Shown piece after piece: positions 52,145 through 58,509 of a stretch of DNA of 58,509 nt. Origin of the DNA: Pseudomonas sp. (GTDB lineage Bacteria; Pseudomonadota; Gammaproteobacteria; Pseudomonadales; Pseudomonadaceae). Within the stretch, counting starts at the first letter, position 1; the number at the start of each line of letters is the position of its first letter. The translations under genes were made by a program, and so were the position numbers. The stretch covers positions 1 through 58,509 of the forward strand of contig NZ_JASLGE010000034.1 in assembly GCF_030150285.1 (NCBI RefSeq), in the 5' to 3' direction. Below the pieces are notes generated by a model. The model was given only the letters and a program-made list of their open reading frames with translations. It was not told the DNA's origin and did no database searches.

Positions 52145-52438
52145 TTAACCGAAGAGATGGTAAACCTTTGAAGCACTTTTTGCTTGATTGATCTGTGACA
52201 TTTGCTCGACGACCTGTTGCCGCTCATCGGTCGCCGCTTCCAGCAGCATGCGATACACCACCAACAACCCTTCCAGATTCTCGCGCAACACGGCCTCATT
52301 GACCTGCTCTTCATCCAGCACGGTCTCGACACAGGCCCGGCAGGCCGAGTCCAGTTCGCCGATGGCATCCCAGTTGCGTTCCGCCAGGGCATCGATCAGC
52401 GCGACACGGGTTTCTTGAATACGTTGCAATTGGCTCAT
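52145..52438 (-). CDS. fliT: FliT-like flagellar protein
   Basis: A 97-residue helical protein after fliS, in the position and size of FliT, the export chaperone for FliD. The sequence (RIQETRVALIDALAERNWDAIGELDSACRACVETVL) is weakly conserved in this family, so the call rests on both the context and a plausible fold. It lies 18 bases after fliS. Confidence 0.8.
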   Translation of the reverse strand: MSQLQRIQETRVALIDALAERNWDAIGELDSACRACVETVLDEEQVNEAVLRENLEGLLVVYRMLLEAATDERQQVVEQMSQINQAKSASKVYHLFG

Positions 52439-52456
52439 GACACTCTCCTGCGGCCA

Positions 52457-52852
52457 TTACATTGAGTGTGGGGCGATCTCATCCCAGCCGCTTTTCACCG
52501 TAATCAGCAGGCGAGCCACTTCATCGATGATTTCCGGGTCGTTCTGCGCATTGGCCAGGGTCAGGCGCACGGTCATGTATTCGTACAGGTCATCGAGTTG
52601 CTGCAGTGCAGCTTTGTCGTCGGTCTTGTCGGCATCCAGGCCCTGACGCAGGCCACCGATAATGTCGACGGCCTTGCTGATCAACAGGGCCTTTTGCGCG
52701 ATATCGCCACGGCTCATCGCGCCTTTGGCCTGTGCCATGCGCTCCAGGCCGCCTTCCATCAGCATTTGAATCAAACGATGGGGGCTGGCTTCAGAAATCT
52801 GGGCGTGGGAATTGACCTTCTGGTACTGACGAAGGGCGCGCATCGGGTTCAT
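52457..52852 (-). CDS. fliS: FliS, flagellin export chaperone
   Basis: A 131-residue chaperone that keeps flagellin unassembled until export. The N-terminal family motif QKVNSHAQISEASPHRLIQMLMEGGLERMAQAKGAM is clear. A sigma-28 promoter-like site is about 50 bases upstream. Confidence 0.96.
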   Translation of the reverse strand: MNPMRALRQYQKVNSHAQISEASPHRLIQMLMEGGLERMAQAKGAMSRGDIAQKALLISKAVDIIGGLRQGLDADKTDDKAALQQLDDLYEYMTVRLTLANAQNDPEIIDEVARLLITVKSGWDEIAPHSM

Positions 52853-52902
52853 GTTTCTACCTCATTACAGTGACAGGCAAAAATGGCTGGAGCTTGATCT
52901 CT

Positions 52903-52929
52903 ATGTCGACGTTCAGGCCTGAAACTTTA
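52903..52929 (-). promoter_or_regulatory. Sigma-28 (FliA) promoter upstream of fliS
   Basis: The minus strand has TAAAGTTT, 11 bases, then GTCGACAT. The -35 matches the FliA consensus exactly and the -10 (GCCGATAA) in five of eight positions, with correct spacing. This would let fliS and fliT be made late, independently of fliD. Confidence 0.65.
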
Positions 52930-52948
52930 GCGCCGGGCCCGGCTGAAA

Positions 52949-54310
52949 TCAGTCGGATTTACGGTTATTCAGCGAGTTGAGCGTGGTCATGATGCTGGAG
53001 CTGCTGGCGTTGATCTTCGCGATCATGCCGTCCATCGCCGTGTACTTGGCGGTGAGGGTGGTTTTGAGGGCTTCCATGCGCCGGTCCAGGTCCGACACTT
53101 GGGTCGTCAGGTCCGTCAGCTTGTCATTCAGGTCCGTGGCGCGAGCCGCCAACAGCCCCGTGGTGCCCACATACGCCTCGGTGGCCTTGTTCATGCGCGC
53201 CACCAGGCCGGTGGTGCCCGTGAACACCTTGGCAATTTCGGCCGGGCCGTTCTTGGTCGCCACCGCGGCGTTCCACTTGCTGTCATCCAATGTCAGCAGG
53301 CCGGTTTTTACGTCGGTGCTGATGCCCATTTGTGACAGATTTCCGACACTGGACTCGCTGCTGTTTTGCAGCAGCTCATTGCGAATGCCGCTGACCAATT
53401 GGCGCATCGACGCATCGCCGGTCAAGGCACCGGACGTGGTGGTCGCCGCATCGCCCGTGGCGCTCACTTTGGTCTGGCCGTTGATGCTGGTCATCAGCGC
53501 GTTGTAGGCCGAGACAAACGACTGCACCGAGGTTTTCAGCGTGTCGGTGTTAGACACCACGTTAATGGTGGACGGTTTGGTATCGATCAGCTCCAGGGTC
53601 ACGCCACTGATGGCCGAGGTGACTTTGTTGCTCGACGACTCCATGGCAATGCCGTCGATGCTGTACACCGCATTCACGGGTGGCTTGCCCGCGTCATAGC
53701 CGGTCGACAGCTCGGAGTTGCCGCCGATGGTGATGTCGGTGCCTTTGCCCGTGGTCTGCGAACTGATCACCAGCCGCGCGCCATTGGCGTCGCTCAATAC
53801 GTTGGCGCTGATGCCTTTGGATTGCAGTTGCGTGTTGATGGCGTCACGGGTCTGTTGCAGGGTAGCCCCTGCCGGAATCACCACATCGTAATCACTGTCG
53901 GACTGCGAAATGGTCAAGGTGGTGCTTTCAGTGCCCGCATTGACCACGGCTGAACCGCCGCCCTCGAACACCTTGCTGGTGACTTTGGACGCGGTGGCCA
54001 GGGTGGTGACATCCAGCGCGTACTTGCCGGCCGAGGCCTTGTCGTCAATGGTCACTTTGGAAATTTTTTCATCGGACGACGTCGCCACCAGTCCGTTGAA
54101 ATTGGCTACACCACTGAGCTTGCCAATGGCGGTACGAAAGGTTTCAAGCGAGGCCTTCACCGTGCCCACCGCCGACAATTGCGTGGTGGTGCTGGTTTGC
54201 AGCTTGGTGATCTGGCTGAATTTGGGGGCTCGCTCGGCATCCACCAAGGCTTTTACGATGCCGATGGTGTCAAAACCCGAGCCGATACCCGTAATGGTTG
54301 AACTGGCCAT
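52949..54310 (-). CDS. fliD: FliD, flagellar filament cap
   Basis: A 453-residue cap protein. The N-terminal FliD_N domain (TITGIGSGFDTIGIVKALVDAERAPK), the central variable domains and the FliD_C region with a final coiled coil (DLDRRMEALKTTLTAKYTAMDGMIAKINAS) are present. AGGAG 8 bases upstream supports the ATG at 54310. In relatives a flaG gene usually separates fliC and fliD; none is present here. Confidence 0.96.
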   Translation of the reverse strand: MASSTITGIGSGFDTIGIVKALVDAERAPKFSQITKLQTSTTTQLSAVGTVKASLETFRTAIGKLSGVANFNGLVATSSDEKISKVTIDDKASAGKYALDVTTLATASKVTSKVFEGGGSAVVNAGTESTTLTISQSDSDYDVVIPAGATLQQTRDAINTQLQSKGISANVLSDANGARLVISSQTTGKGTDITIGGNSELSTGYDAGKPPVNAVYSIDGIAMESSSNKVTSAISGVTLELIDTKPSTINVVSNTDTLKTSVQSFVSAYNALMTSINGQTKVSATGDAATTTSGALTGDASMRQLVSGIRNELLQNSSESSVGNLSQMGISTDVKTGLLTLDDSKWNAAVATKNGPAEIAKVFTGTTGLVARMNKATEAYVGTTGLLAARATDLNDKLTDLTTQVSDLDRRMEALKTTLTAKYTAMDGMIAKINASSSSIMTTLNSLNNRKSD

Positions 54311-54414
54311 CTGAATTCTCCTGTTCCGGTGGCTGGCGCTTTATTGGCGAGCAGAGCCGAGGCTGCACAGTGCATCACGATTCATGCCACCTTGCACCGC
54401 TGCCTACCGAAAAA

Positions 54415-54444
54415 ACAAAAGGGCGCGTTAAGGCGCCCTTTTGT
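54415..54444 (-). terminator. Rho-independent terminator after fliC
   Basis: A 12-base perfect stem (ACAAAAGGGCGC on the plus strand paired with 54433-54444) with a 6-base loop. On the minus strand it is followed by a run of T residues. It lies 20 bases after the fliC stop. Confidence 0.9.
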
Positions 54445-54463
54445 ACTCAACCGAACGCGACGA

Positions 54464-56578
54464 TTACTGAAGCAGCTTCATCACAGCGGACGGCAGTTGG
54501 TTGGCCTGAGACAGGATCGCGGTGGACGCCTGCTGCATGGTTTGCTGCTTGGTCAACTCAGCGGCTTCGGAAGCGAAGTCGGTGTCCTGAACACGACCCA
54601 GTGCGGCGCTCGAGTTCTCGGAGATGCTTTGCAGGTTAGCCACGGTGCTGGTGAAACGGTTTTGCACCGCACCCAGCGCCGAACGTTGAGTGTCGATCTG
54701 CTGAATCGCCTCAGCCAGTGCCTGGACGGTGCGCTGAGCGTCAGCAGCGGTCAAAACGCTCAAGTCAGACACGGTGGTTTCGACGGTAGTGGCAGTGGTT
54801 TTGCCTGTGCCCTTATCCGCAGCGGCTGCGTCTTTCAGACCCAGTGCTTCAAGGCCCGTACCGGCTGCGCCATCCTTGACCGTGATGTCTTTGTTGGAGA
54901 ACAGCTTCAGGGTGCCGTCAGCGTTCTTGCTGGCGATCACGCCGGTGCTGGCGCTGTTGATCGAGGAAACGATCGAATCCGCGGTATCACCCTTCTTGAA
55001 CTTGACTTCAACACCGTTCAGTTCAATCGAGGTATCGGCTGTGAGTTTGGCCTGAGAAGTACCGGCCGACAGACCCAACTGAGCCAGCGAGCCGCCCTGA
55101 CCGTTGGCCAGCTTAACGTCCTGCCCATCAGTCGATTTAAGCTCGATACGCCCTTCAGCATTCAGGGTTGCAGATGCAATGCCTTCAACGTCTTTGAGTG
55201 TCTTCAAAACATCATTAATCGTGTCACCGGCGTCCCACTTCACTTCTTGGCCATTGACGGTGATAGAACCTTCCTTCTCCATCGCAGTAGTGCCTACTTT
55301 AGTAGGACCTTGACCTTCAACAGCTGGAATTTCAGCAAGGCCTGCTTTGGCTGCATCAGCACCGCCAACAACGACAGCCCCTGTAGTGGAAGTCAGCGTC
55401 ATAACGCCTTTGCCTGCGTCAAACACCGCAGTCACACTTGTGTCAGCAGTCATAATGGCCGCAGCAAGATCGGCACCACTCATGCCAGCGGTAACGCCCA
55501 CCTTTTTATTGTTAATGGTGATGTCGTCTGTAGCCGCTAACTTCGAGGTACCGCCAGTCGCCAGGCTAGGGACCGCGAGGCCTACGGTTTTGGTCGTGGT
55601 GCTGGCGGGAGTACCACCAGTAGTCGTCGGAGTGGCTGGATTATTTTGTGCAGTAAGGCCTACTTTACCGACAGCAGTACCACCCACTTCAAAAGCGGTA
55701 TCCGAGGTGAGCGTCAACGCCCCAGTAGTGCCATCGATAGTTGCTTTCAGTTTGCCAGTGACATCAGCGGCTTCAATTGCGTCAGTAAGTTCAGCCCCGG
55801 TCATGGTAGCCGTGAGCGTTACGTCGTTGCCATCAATCGTCAGTGTGTCGGCGGGGAGCGTGAACGCCACCGAGTTTGTAGCCGTTTCCAGACCCGCCAC
55901 CGCTGTCCCGACAGCCGTCGCCGTCGTAGTCGTGGTTCCAGGAACGGCAGGGACGGTGGTCGTCGTAGTCGTAGGACCAAACGAGGCACTTTTCAGCACG
56001 GAACCCGTTGTGCTGGCCGACAGGTTTTTCATGGCCGCACCGGCGACAGAGGCTTCACTGAAAGTGCCTTTCAGGCCCGTAGCGCTCACATCGCTCATGC
56101 CAAACGAAATGGTCTGGTTGGCGTCAGCACCGACCTGGAAGGACTGGTTCTGGAACGAGCCGTCCAGCAGGTTACGACCACCGAAGGTGGTGGTTTGGGC
56201 GATACGGGTCAGTTCACCGGTTTTCGCCGTGAATTCTTGTTGCAGGGCCGAACGGTCAGCAGCGCTTTTGTCACCGTTGGAGGCTTGCAGGGCCAGTTCA
56301 CGCAAACGTTGCAGAATGTTGGTCGACTCTTGCATCGCGCCTTCAGCGGTCTGCGCAATCGAGGTGCCGTTGTTGGCGTTGGCAATCGCTACGGTCATGC
56401 CTTTGGTCTGCGAAGTCAGACGGTTAGCCATCTGCAGGCCGGCGGCGTCGTCTTTGGCGCTGTTGATTTTCAGGCCCGAAGACAAACGGTTCATCGAGGT
56501 GCTCAGCGCATCGCCGGCTTTGTTCAGGTTCTTCTGAACGGTCTGGGACGTGACGTTAGTGTTTACTGATAAAGCCAT
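54464..56578 (-). CDS. fliC: FliC, flagellin (large form with four internal repeats)
   Basis: A 704-residue filament protein, about 200 residues longer than the longest common Pseudomonas flagellins I know of. The conserved D0/D1 ends are intact: residues 1-170, with a flg22-type segment RLSSGLKINSAKDDAAGLQ at 31-49, and residues about 605-704. Between them are four related blocks of about 65-70 residues (near 243-309, 351-416, 437-505, 516-581), each with a D-x-(I/L)-x-(I/V)-N/D-G-type start, an acidic helix such as GAELTDAIEAAD, and a TLTS-like strand; these look like Flagellin_IN (hook IN) modules. Thr/Pro-rich linkers flank the first block. Sigma-28 promoter upstream and strong terminator downstream. 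Confidence 0.95.
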   Translation of the reverse strand: MALSVNTNVTSQTVQKNLNKAGDALSTSMNRLSSGLKINSAKDDAAGLQMANRLTSQTKGMTVAIANANNGTSIAQTAEGAMQESTNILQRLRELALQASNGDKSAADRSALQQEFTAKTGELTRIAQTTTFGGRNLLDGSFQNQSFQVGADANQTISFGMSDVSATGLKGTFSEASVAGAAMKNLSASTTGSVLKSASFGPTTTTTTVPAVPGTTTTTATAVGTAVAGLETATNSVAFTLPADTLTIDGNDVTLTATMTGAELTDAIEAADVTGKLKATIDGTTGALTLTSDTAFEVGGTAVGKVGLTAQNNPATPTTTGGTPASTTTKTVGLAVPSLATGGTSKLAATDDITINNKKVGVTAGMSGADLAAAIMTADTSVTAVFDAGKGVMTLTSTTGAVVVGGADAAKAGLAEIPAVEGQGPTKVGTTAMEKEGSITVNGQEVKWDAGDTINDVLKTLKDVEGIASATLNAEGRIELKSTDGQDVKLANGQGGSLAQLGLSAGTSQAKLTADTSIELNGVEVKFKKGDTADSIVSSINSASTGVIASKNADGTLKLFSNKDITVKDGAAGTGLEALGLKDAAAADKGTGKTTATTVETTVSDLSVLTAADAQRTVQALAEAIQQIDTQRSALGAVQNRFTSTVANLQSISENSSAALGRVQDTDFASEAAELTKQQTMQQASTAILSQANQLPSAVMKLLQ

Positions 56579-56658
56579 GACGAAATCCTCATTGGATGAA
56601 TACTGCGGCTTCCGGCCCTGGCAACCGCCGGGTGTGGCCTAGAGAACCTTCGTATTAG

Positions 56659-56685
56659 TTATCGTCGTGAACGCGGGTTGCTTGA
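56659..56685 (-). promoter_or_regulatory. Sigma-28 (FliA) promoter of fliC
   Basis: The minus strand has TCAAG (56685-56681), 14 bases, then GACGATAA (56666-56659), matching the Pseudomonas FliA pattern TCAAG...GCCGATAA. Transcription would start near 56652, about 75 bases before the fliC ATG. Confidence 0.85.
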
Positions 56686-56774
56686 GGGCTTTTTTGATTT
56701 TTTTTACTGGCCGCAGGCCACCCCTTGTATTTCAGGGGCTTAGCCCCTTTTTTGTCGGCGTGGGCAGAATGCAA

Positions 56775-56803
56775 AACGCCCGTGGTGTTTGGCCACGGGC
56801 GTT
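56775..56803 (-). terminator. Rho-independent terminator after the ketoacyl synthase gene
   Basis: An 11-base perfect stem (AACGCCCGTGG with CCACGGGCGTT) and a 7-base loop, followed on the minus strand by TTTT. It lies 18 bases after the stop of the upstream gene and insulates fliC from it. A smaller hairpin AGGGGC-TTA-GCCCCT, with a T run on the plus strand, lies at about 56734-56748. Confidence 0.88.
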
Positions 56804-56821
56804 GGGGGTGTCGCGTGAAGC

Positions 56822-57751
56822 TTACGGGCGATAGATGATGGCCGAACCCCAGGACAACCCTACGCCAAAGCCGCTGAGGGCAACGCGCTTCCAGGTGGTG
56901 TTCATCGCATGGTGTTCCAGCAGCAACGGAATGCTCGACGACACGGTGTTACCGGTCTCGACCATGTCTTTGATGAATTTCTCGGGCTCGCTTTCCTCGA
57001 ACCGGCGCGCTACGGCGTCAACAATCGCGGCGCTGCCCTGGTGGATGCAGAAGGCGTCGATATCAGCCGCGACCAGGTCCGATTCGTCCAGCAGTTCACG
57101 CAGATGCGCCGGTACTTTGAGCAGCGCGAAGTTGAACACCTGGCGGCCGTTCATAAAGAACACGCCGTCGCTGACTTTCAGGTGCGGGGCACCGGAGCCG
57201 TCGGTGCCGAACTTGGCCTTGCCCAACTGCCAGGTGGCGTCTTCACCCATCCAGGTAGCGGTGGCGGCGTCGCCAAACAGCATGGTGGTGTTGCGGTCTT
57301 CAGGGTCGACGATTTTCGAGTACGGGTCAGCGGTCACCAGCAGGCCGTTCTTCAGGCCCGCCGCTTCCATAAAGCCTTTCATGGCGTAAAGGCCATACAC
57401 GTAGCCCGAGCAGCCCAGGGAAATATCAAACGCGGCCACGTGGGTCGGCAGGCCGAGTTTGTCTTGCACGATGGCGGCCGTGTGCGGCAGGCCTTCGGCG
57501 TCACCGTTTTGGGTGACCACAATCAGCGCATCGATGGATTCGCGCTTGAGCTGCGGGTTGTTGGCGAACAAGGCGTTGACAGCCTCGACACACAGGTCGG
57601 AGGTTTCCTGGTCATCGTCCTTGCGCGGCAAGAAGGCGGAGCCGATCTTGCCGATGATAAATTCTTCGTCTTTGGAGAATTTCGCGCCTTGTGCGTAGTT
57701 GTCCAGCCCCTTTGCTGGCACGTAACTGGCGATGCTTTTAATGCCAATCAT
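56822..57751 (-). CDS. Ketoacyl-ACP synthase III, flagellin-glycosylation type
   Basis: A 309-residue FabH-like condensing enzyme. The catalytic triad is intact: Cys114 in DISLGCSGYVYG, His237 in FCIHQGSAAI and Asn268 in VETGNTVSSS. Immediately upstream of fliC, this is the place where P. syringae and relatives carry a 3-oxoacyl-ACP synthase III gene within the flagellin glycosylation island; there the glycan carries an acyl (3-hydroxybutanoyl-type) group. A role in making the acyl substituent of the flagellin glycan is therefore likely, but housekeeping FabH is excluded only by context. No glycosyltransferase gene is in the window. Confidence 0.85.
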   Translation of the reverse strand: MIGIKSIASYVPAKGLDNYAQGAKFSKDEEFIIGKIGSAFLPRKDDDQETSDLCVEAVNALFANNPQLKRESIDALIVVTQNGDAEGLPHTAAIVQDKLGLPTHVAAFDISLGCSGYVYGLYAMKGFMEAAGLKNGLLVTADPYSKIVDPEDRNTTMLFGDAATATWMGEDATWQLGKAKFGTDGSGAPHLKVSDGVFFMNGRQVFNFALLKVPAHLRELLDESDLVAADIDAFCIHQGSAAIVDAVARRFEESEPEKFIKDMVETGNTVSSSIPLLLEHHAMNTTWKRVALSGFGVGLSWGSAIIYRP

Positions 57752-58061
57752 TGTGGCTTCCCAATACTGAATAGCTGGAGATCACCCGCTCGCACAATCG
57801 AGGGGCGATGACAATAAAGAGGGCGTGTGTGAGCGCCTGACTACAAAAAAAAGGCCTGAAAAAGACCCGGCACTCGCCCGAACGTTCGACACGATACAGT
57901 GAAGATGCCCTTAATGACTCATAGGTCACGCTATTTTGTGCTGTTTTTAACAAAAGATTTCAGGAAGGACAGTGATCTGAGCAGAGATACCGTTACCGGT
58001 CGAGCGCGAGCGAAACCCCTTCGGGCCTTACCCAGCCAGCGGCAGCGCCCCCCAGAAAACC

Positions 58062-58097
58062 CGTAGTCGTTGACGAGCCTTGCGAGGCTACGTCCGG
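58062..58097 (-). repeat. Dispersed extragenic repeat, inverted copy
   Basis: This reads CGTAG...GTTGACGAG...CGAGGCTACGTCCGG on the plus strand, the reverse complement of the unit at 7776-7810. Together with the copy at 58175-58210 it forms an inverted pair about 78 bases apart. Confidence 0.75.
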
Positions 58098-58174
58098 CAC
58101 CGAAGGCGTCGTAAAACCAGGCCGCGCGGTGTACCTCATAGATCCGGGACTCAGGTTTCACGATCGCTACGCAA

Positions 58175-58210
58175 TCGGACGTAGCCTCGCCCAGCTCGGC
58201 AACTGCTACG
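58175..58210 (+). repeat. Dispersed extragenic repeat, copy 3
   Basis: Same orientation and same 35-base layout as the copy at 7776-7810 (CGGACGTAGCCTCG...AACTGCTACG). It pairs as an inverted repeat with 58062-58097. Confidence 0.8.
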
Positions 58211-58321
58211 GAACACACCGCACACGCCGCACACGCTGTTGATCTTGACCTTGATCTACAAGCCCCTTTTCGACAGGCCGAGAGCAGGTTCTGCGTAGAG
58301 GGTTGACCGGCATGGATGCCG

Positions 58322-58430
58322 GGAAAGCCGTGTCGGGCCAAGGATGGCCCGTCTCGGCGTGCCCTCGGAGCGGGACCGGAGCGAGGGAACCTGAGCGCAG
58401 CGAAGGCCGAACGTCGGGGCAAGGCCTTTT
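58322..58430. repeat. Dispersed GC-rich repeat, right-end copy
   Basis: This contains GGGCCAAGGATGGCCCG, CGGAGCG, GCGAAGGCC and GGGGCAAGGCC segments in the same order as diverged segments at 36346-36457. It resembles a widespread pseudomonad extragenic element that yields spurious small reading frames. Confidence 0.45.
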
Positions 58431-58509
58431 TGGTTCCTTTTGTGGCTGTTTGACAAAAGGGACTCGCTGTAAAAGCGAAACCGATGCACCGGTTAAACCC
58501 CGAAAACGG

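Larger units (their letters stand above)
57752..58509. other. Long intergenic stretch with dispersed repeats
   Basis: About 760 bases without a convincing gene. The first 200 bases are the upstream region of the ketoacyl synthase gene and include a perfect palindrome CGAACGTTCG (57879-57888). The rest consists of dispersed repeats: inverted copies of one unit at 58062-58097 and 58175-58210, and a GC-rich element at about 58322-58430 resembling the one near fliL. Short frames here encode only repeat-derived peptides. Confidence 0.7.

Noticed and set aside
54329..56569. Plus-strand frames of 300-400 codons opposite fliC.
   Set aside because: They mirror the flagellin codons (Thr/Ala/Gly repeats) and have no ribosome sites or motifs; fliC is certain.
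57738..58489. Minus-strand frames of 70-163 codons near the right edge.
   Set aside because: They lie in dispersed repeats; the same peptides arise wherever this repeat occurs in pseudomonads. No start signals.
1..58509. CRISPR arrays, tRNA or rRNA genes, insertion-sequence transposases.
   Set aside because: None seen on either strand: no regularly spaced repeats of CRISPR form, no cloverleaf-like gene, and no transposase frame.

Overview
This window looks like a chromosomal segment of a fluorescent-group Pseudomonas (P. fluorescens/P. putida relatives). The evidence is the gene order and protein sequences: System I cytochrome c maturation genes, then FleQ/FleSR-controlled polar flagellar genes with FlhF/FleN, a second MotCD stator, and ParC/ParP chemotaxis-array proteins. 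The high-GC coding style and the many short dispersed extragenic repeats fit too. Nearly all genes lie on the minus strand, so transcription runs from high to low coordinates.

Layout from low to high coordinate. 1-5471: ccmABCDEFG plus the first 37 codons of ccmH, a tightly overlapped minus-strand operon. 5653-7538 (plus strand): a second FliK-like protein coupled to a small FlhB C-terminal-domain protein. 7539-7854: a decayed NmrA-family gene end cut by a dispersed repeat. 7855-17597: the chemotaxis block, transcribed as fliA, cheY, cheZ, cheA, cheB, motC, motD, parC, parP, cheW and a DUF2802 gene. 17597-22007: fleN, flhF, flhA. 22187-30479: a complete chaperone-usher fimbrial operon with Pap-like (pi-type) gene order, lying between flhA and flhB. 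30822-36205: flhB, fliR, fliQ, fliP, fliO, fliN, fliM, fliL. 36206-36804: repeat-rich spacer with a duplicated block. 36805-38474: fliK and an Hpt gene. 38471-38880: remains of an HsbR-like response-regulator phosphatase. 38959-41772 (plus strand): a TccC-like RHS protein ending in a putative R-S-ExE ADP-ribosyltransferase. 41860-47594: fliJ, fliI, fliH, fliG, fliF, fliE. 47804-51967: fleR, fleS, fleQ. 52145-56578: fliT, fliS, fliD, and an unusually long flagellin. 56822-57751: a ketoacyl-ACP synthase III of the type found beside flagellin-glycosylation genes. 57752-58509: no convincing gene, only dispersed repeats.

The genes build and steer a polar flagellum. FleQ is the master sigma-54 activator, FleSR activates the middle class, and FliA (sigma-28) drives flagellin and late genes. 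FlhF/FleN set position and number. CheAWYZB with MotCD handle chemotactic swimming, and ParC/ParP place the array at the pole. I can read good sigma-54 sites (GG-N10-GC) before fliE, fliL, fliK, fleS and flhA, and sigma-28 sites before fliC and fliS.

The two large accessory insertions are the interesting part. The fimbrial operon sits just upstream of a preserved flhA sigma-54 promoter. The RHS toxin gene sits where related species, as I recall, carry hsbA and hsbR; it appears to have removed hsbA and most of hsbR while leaving the Hpt gene intact.
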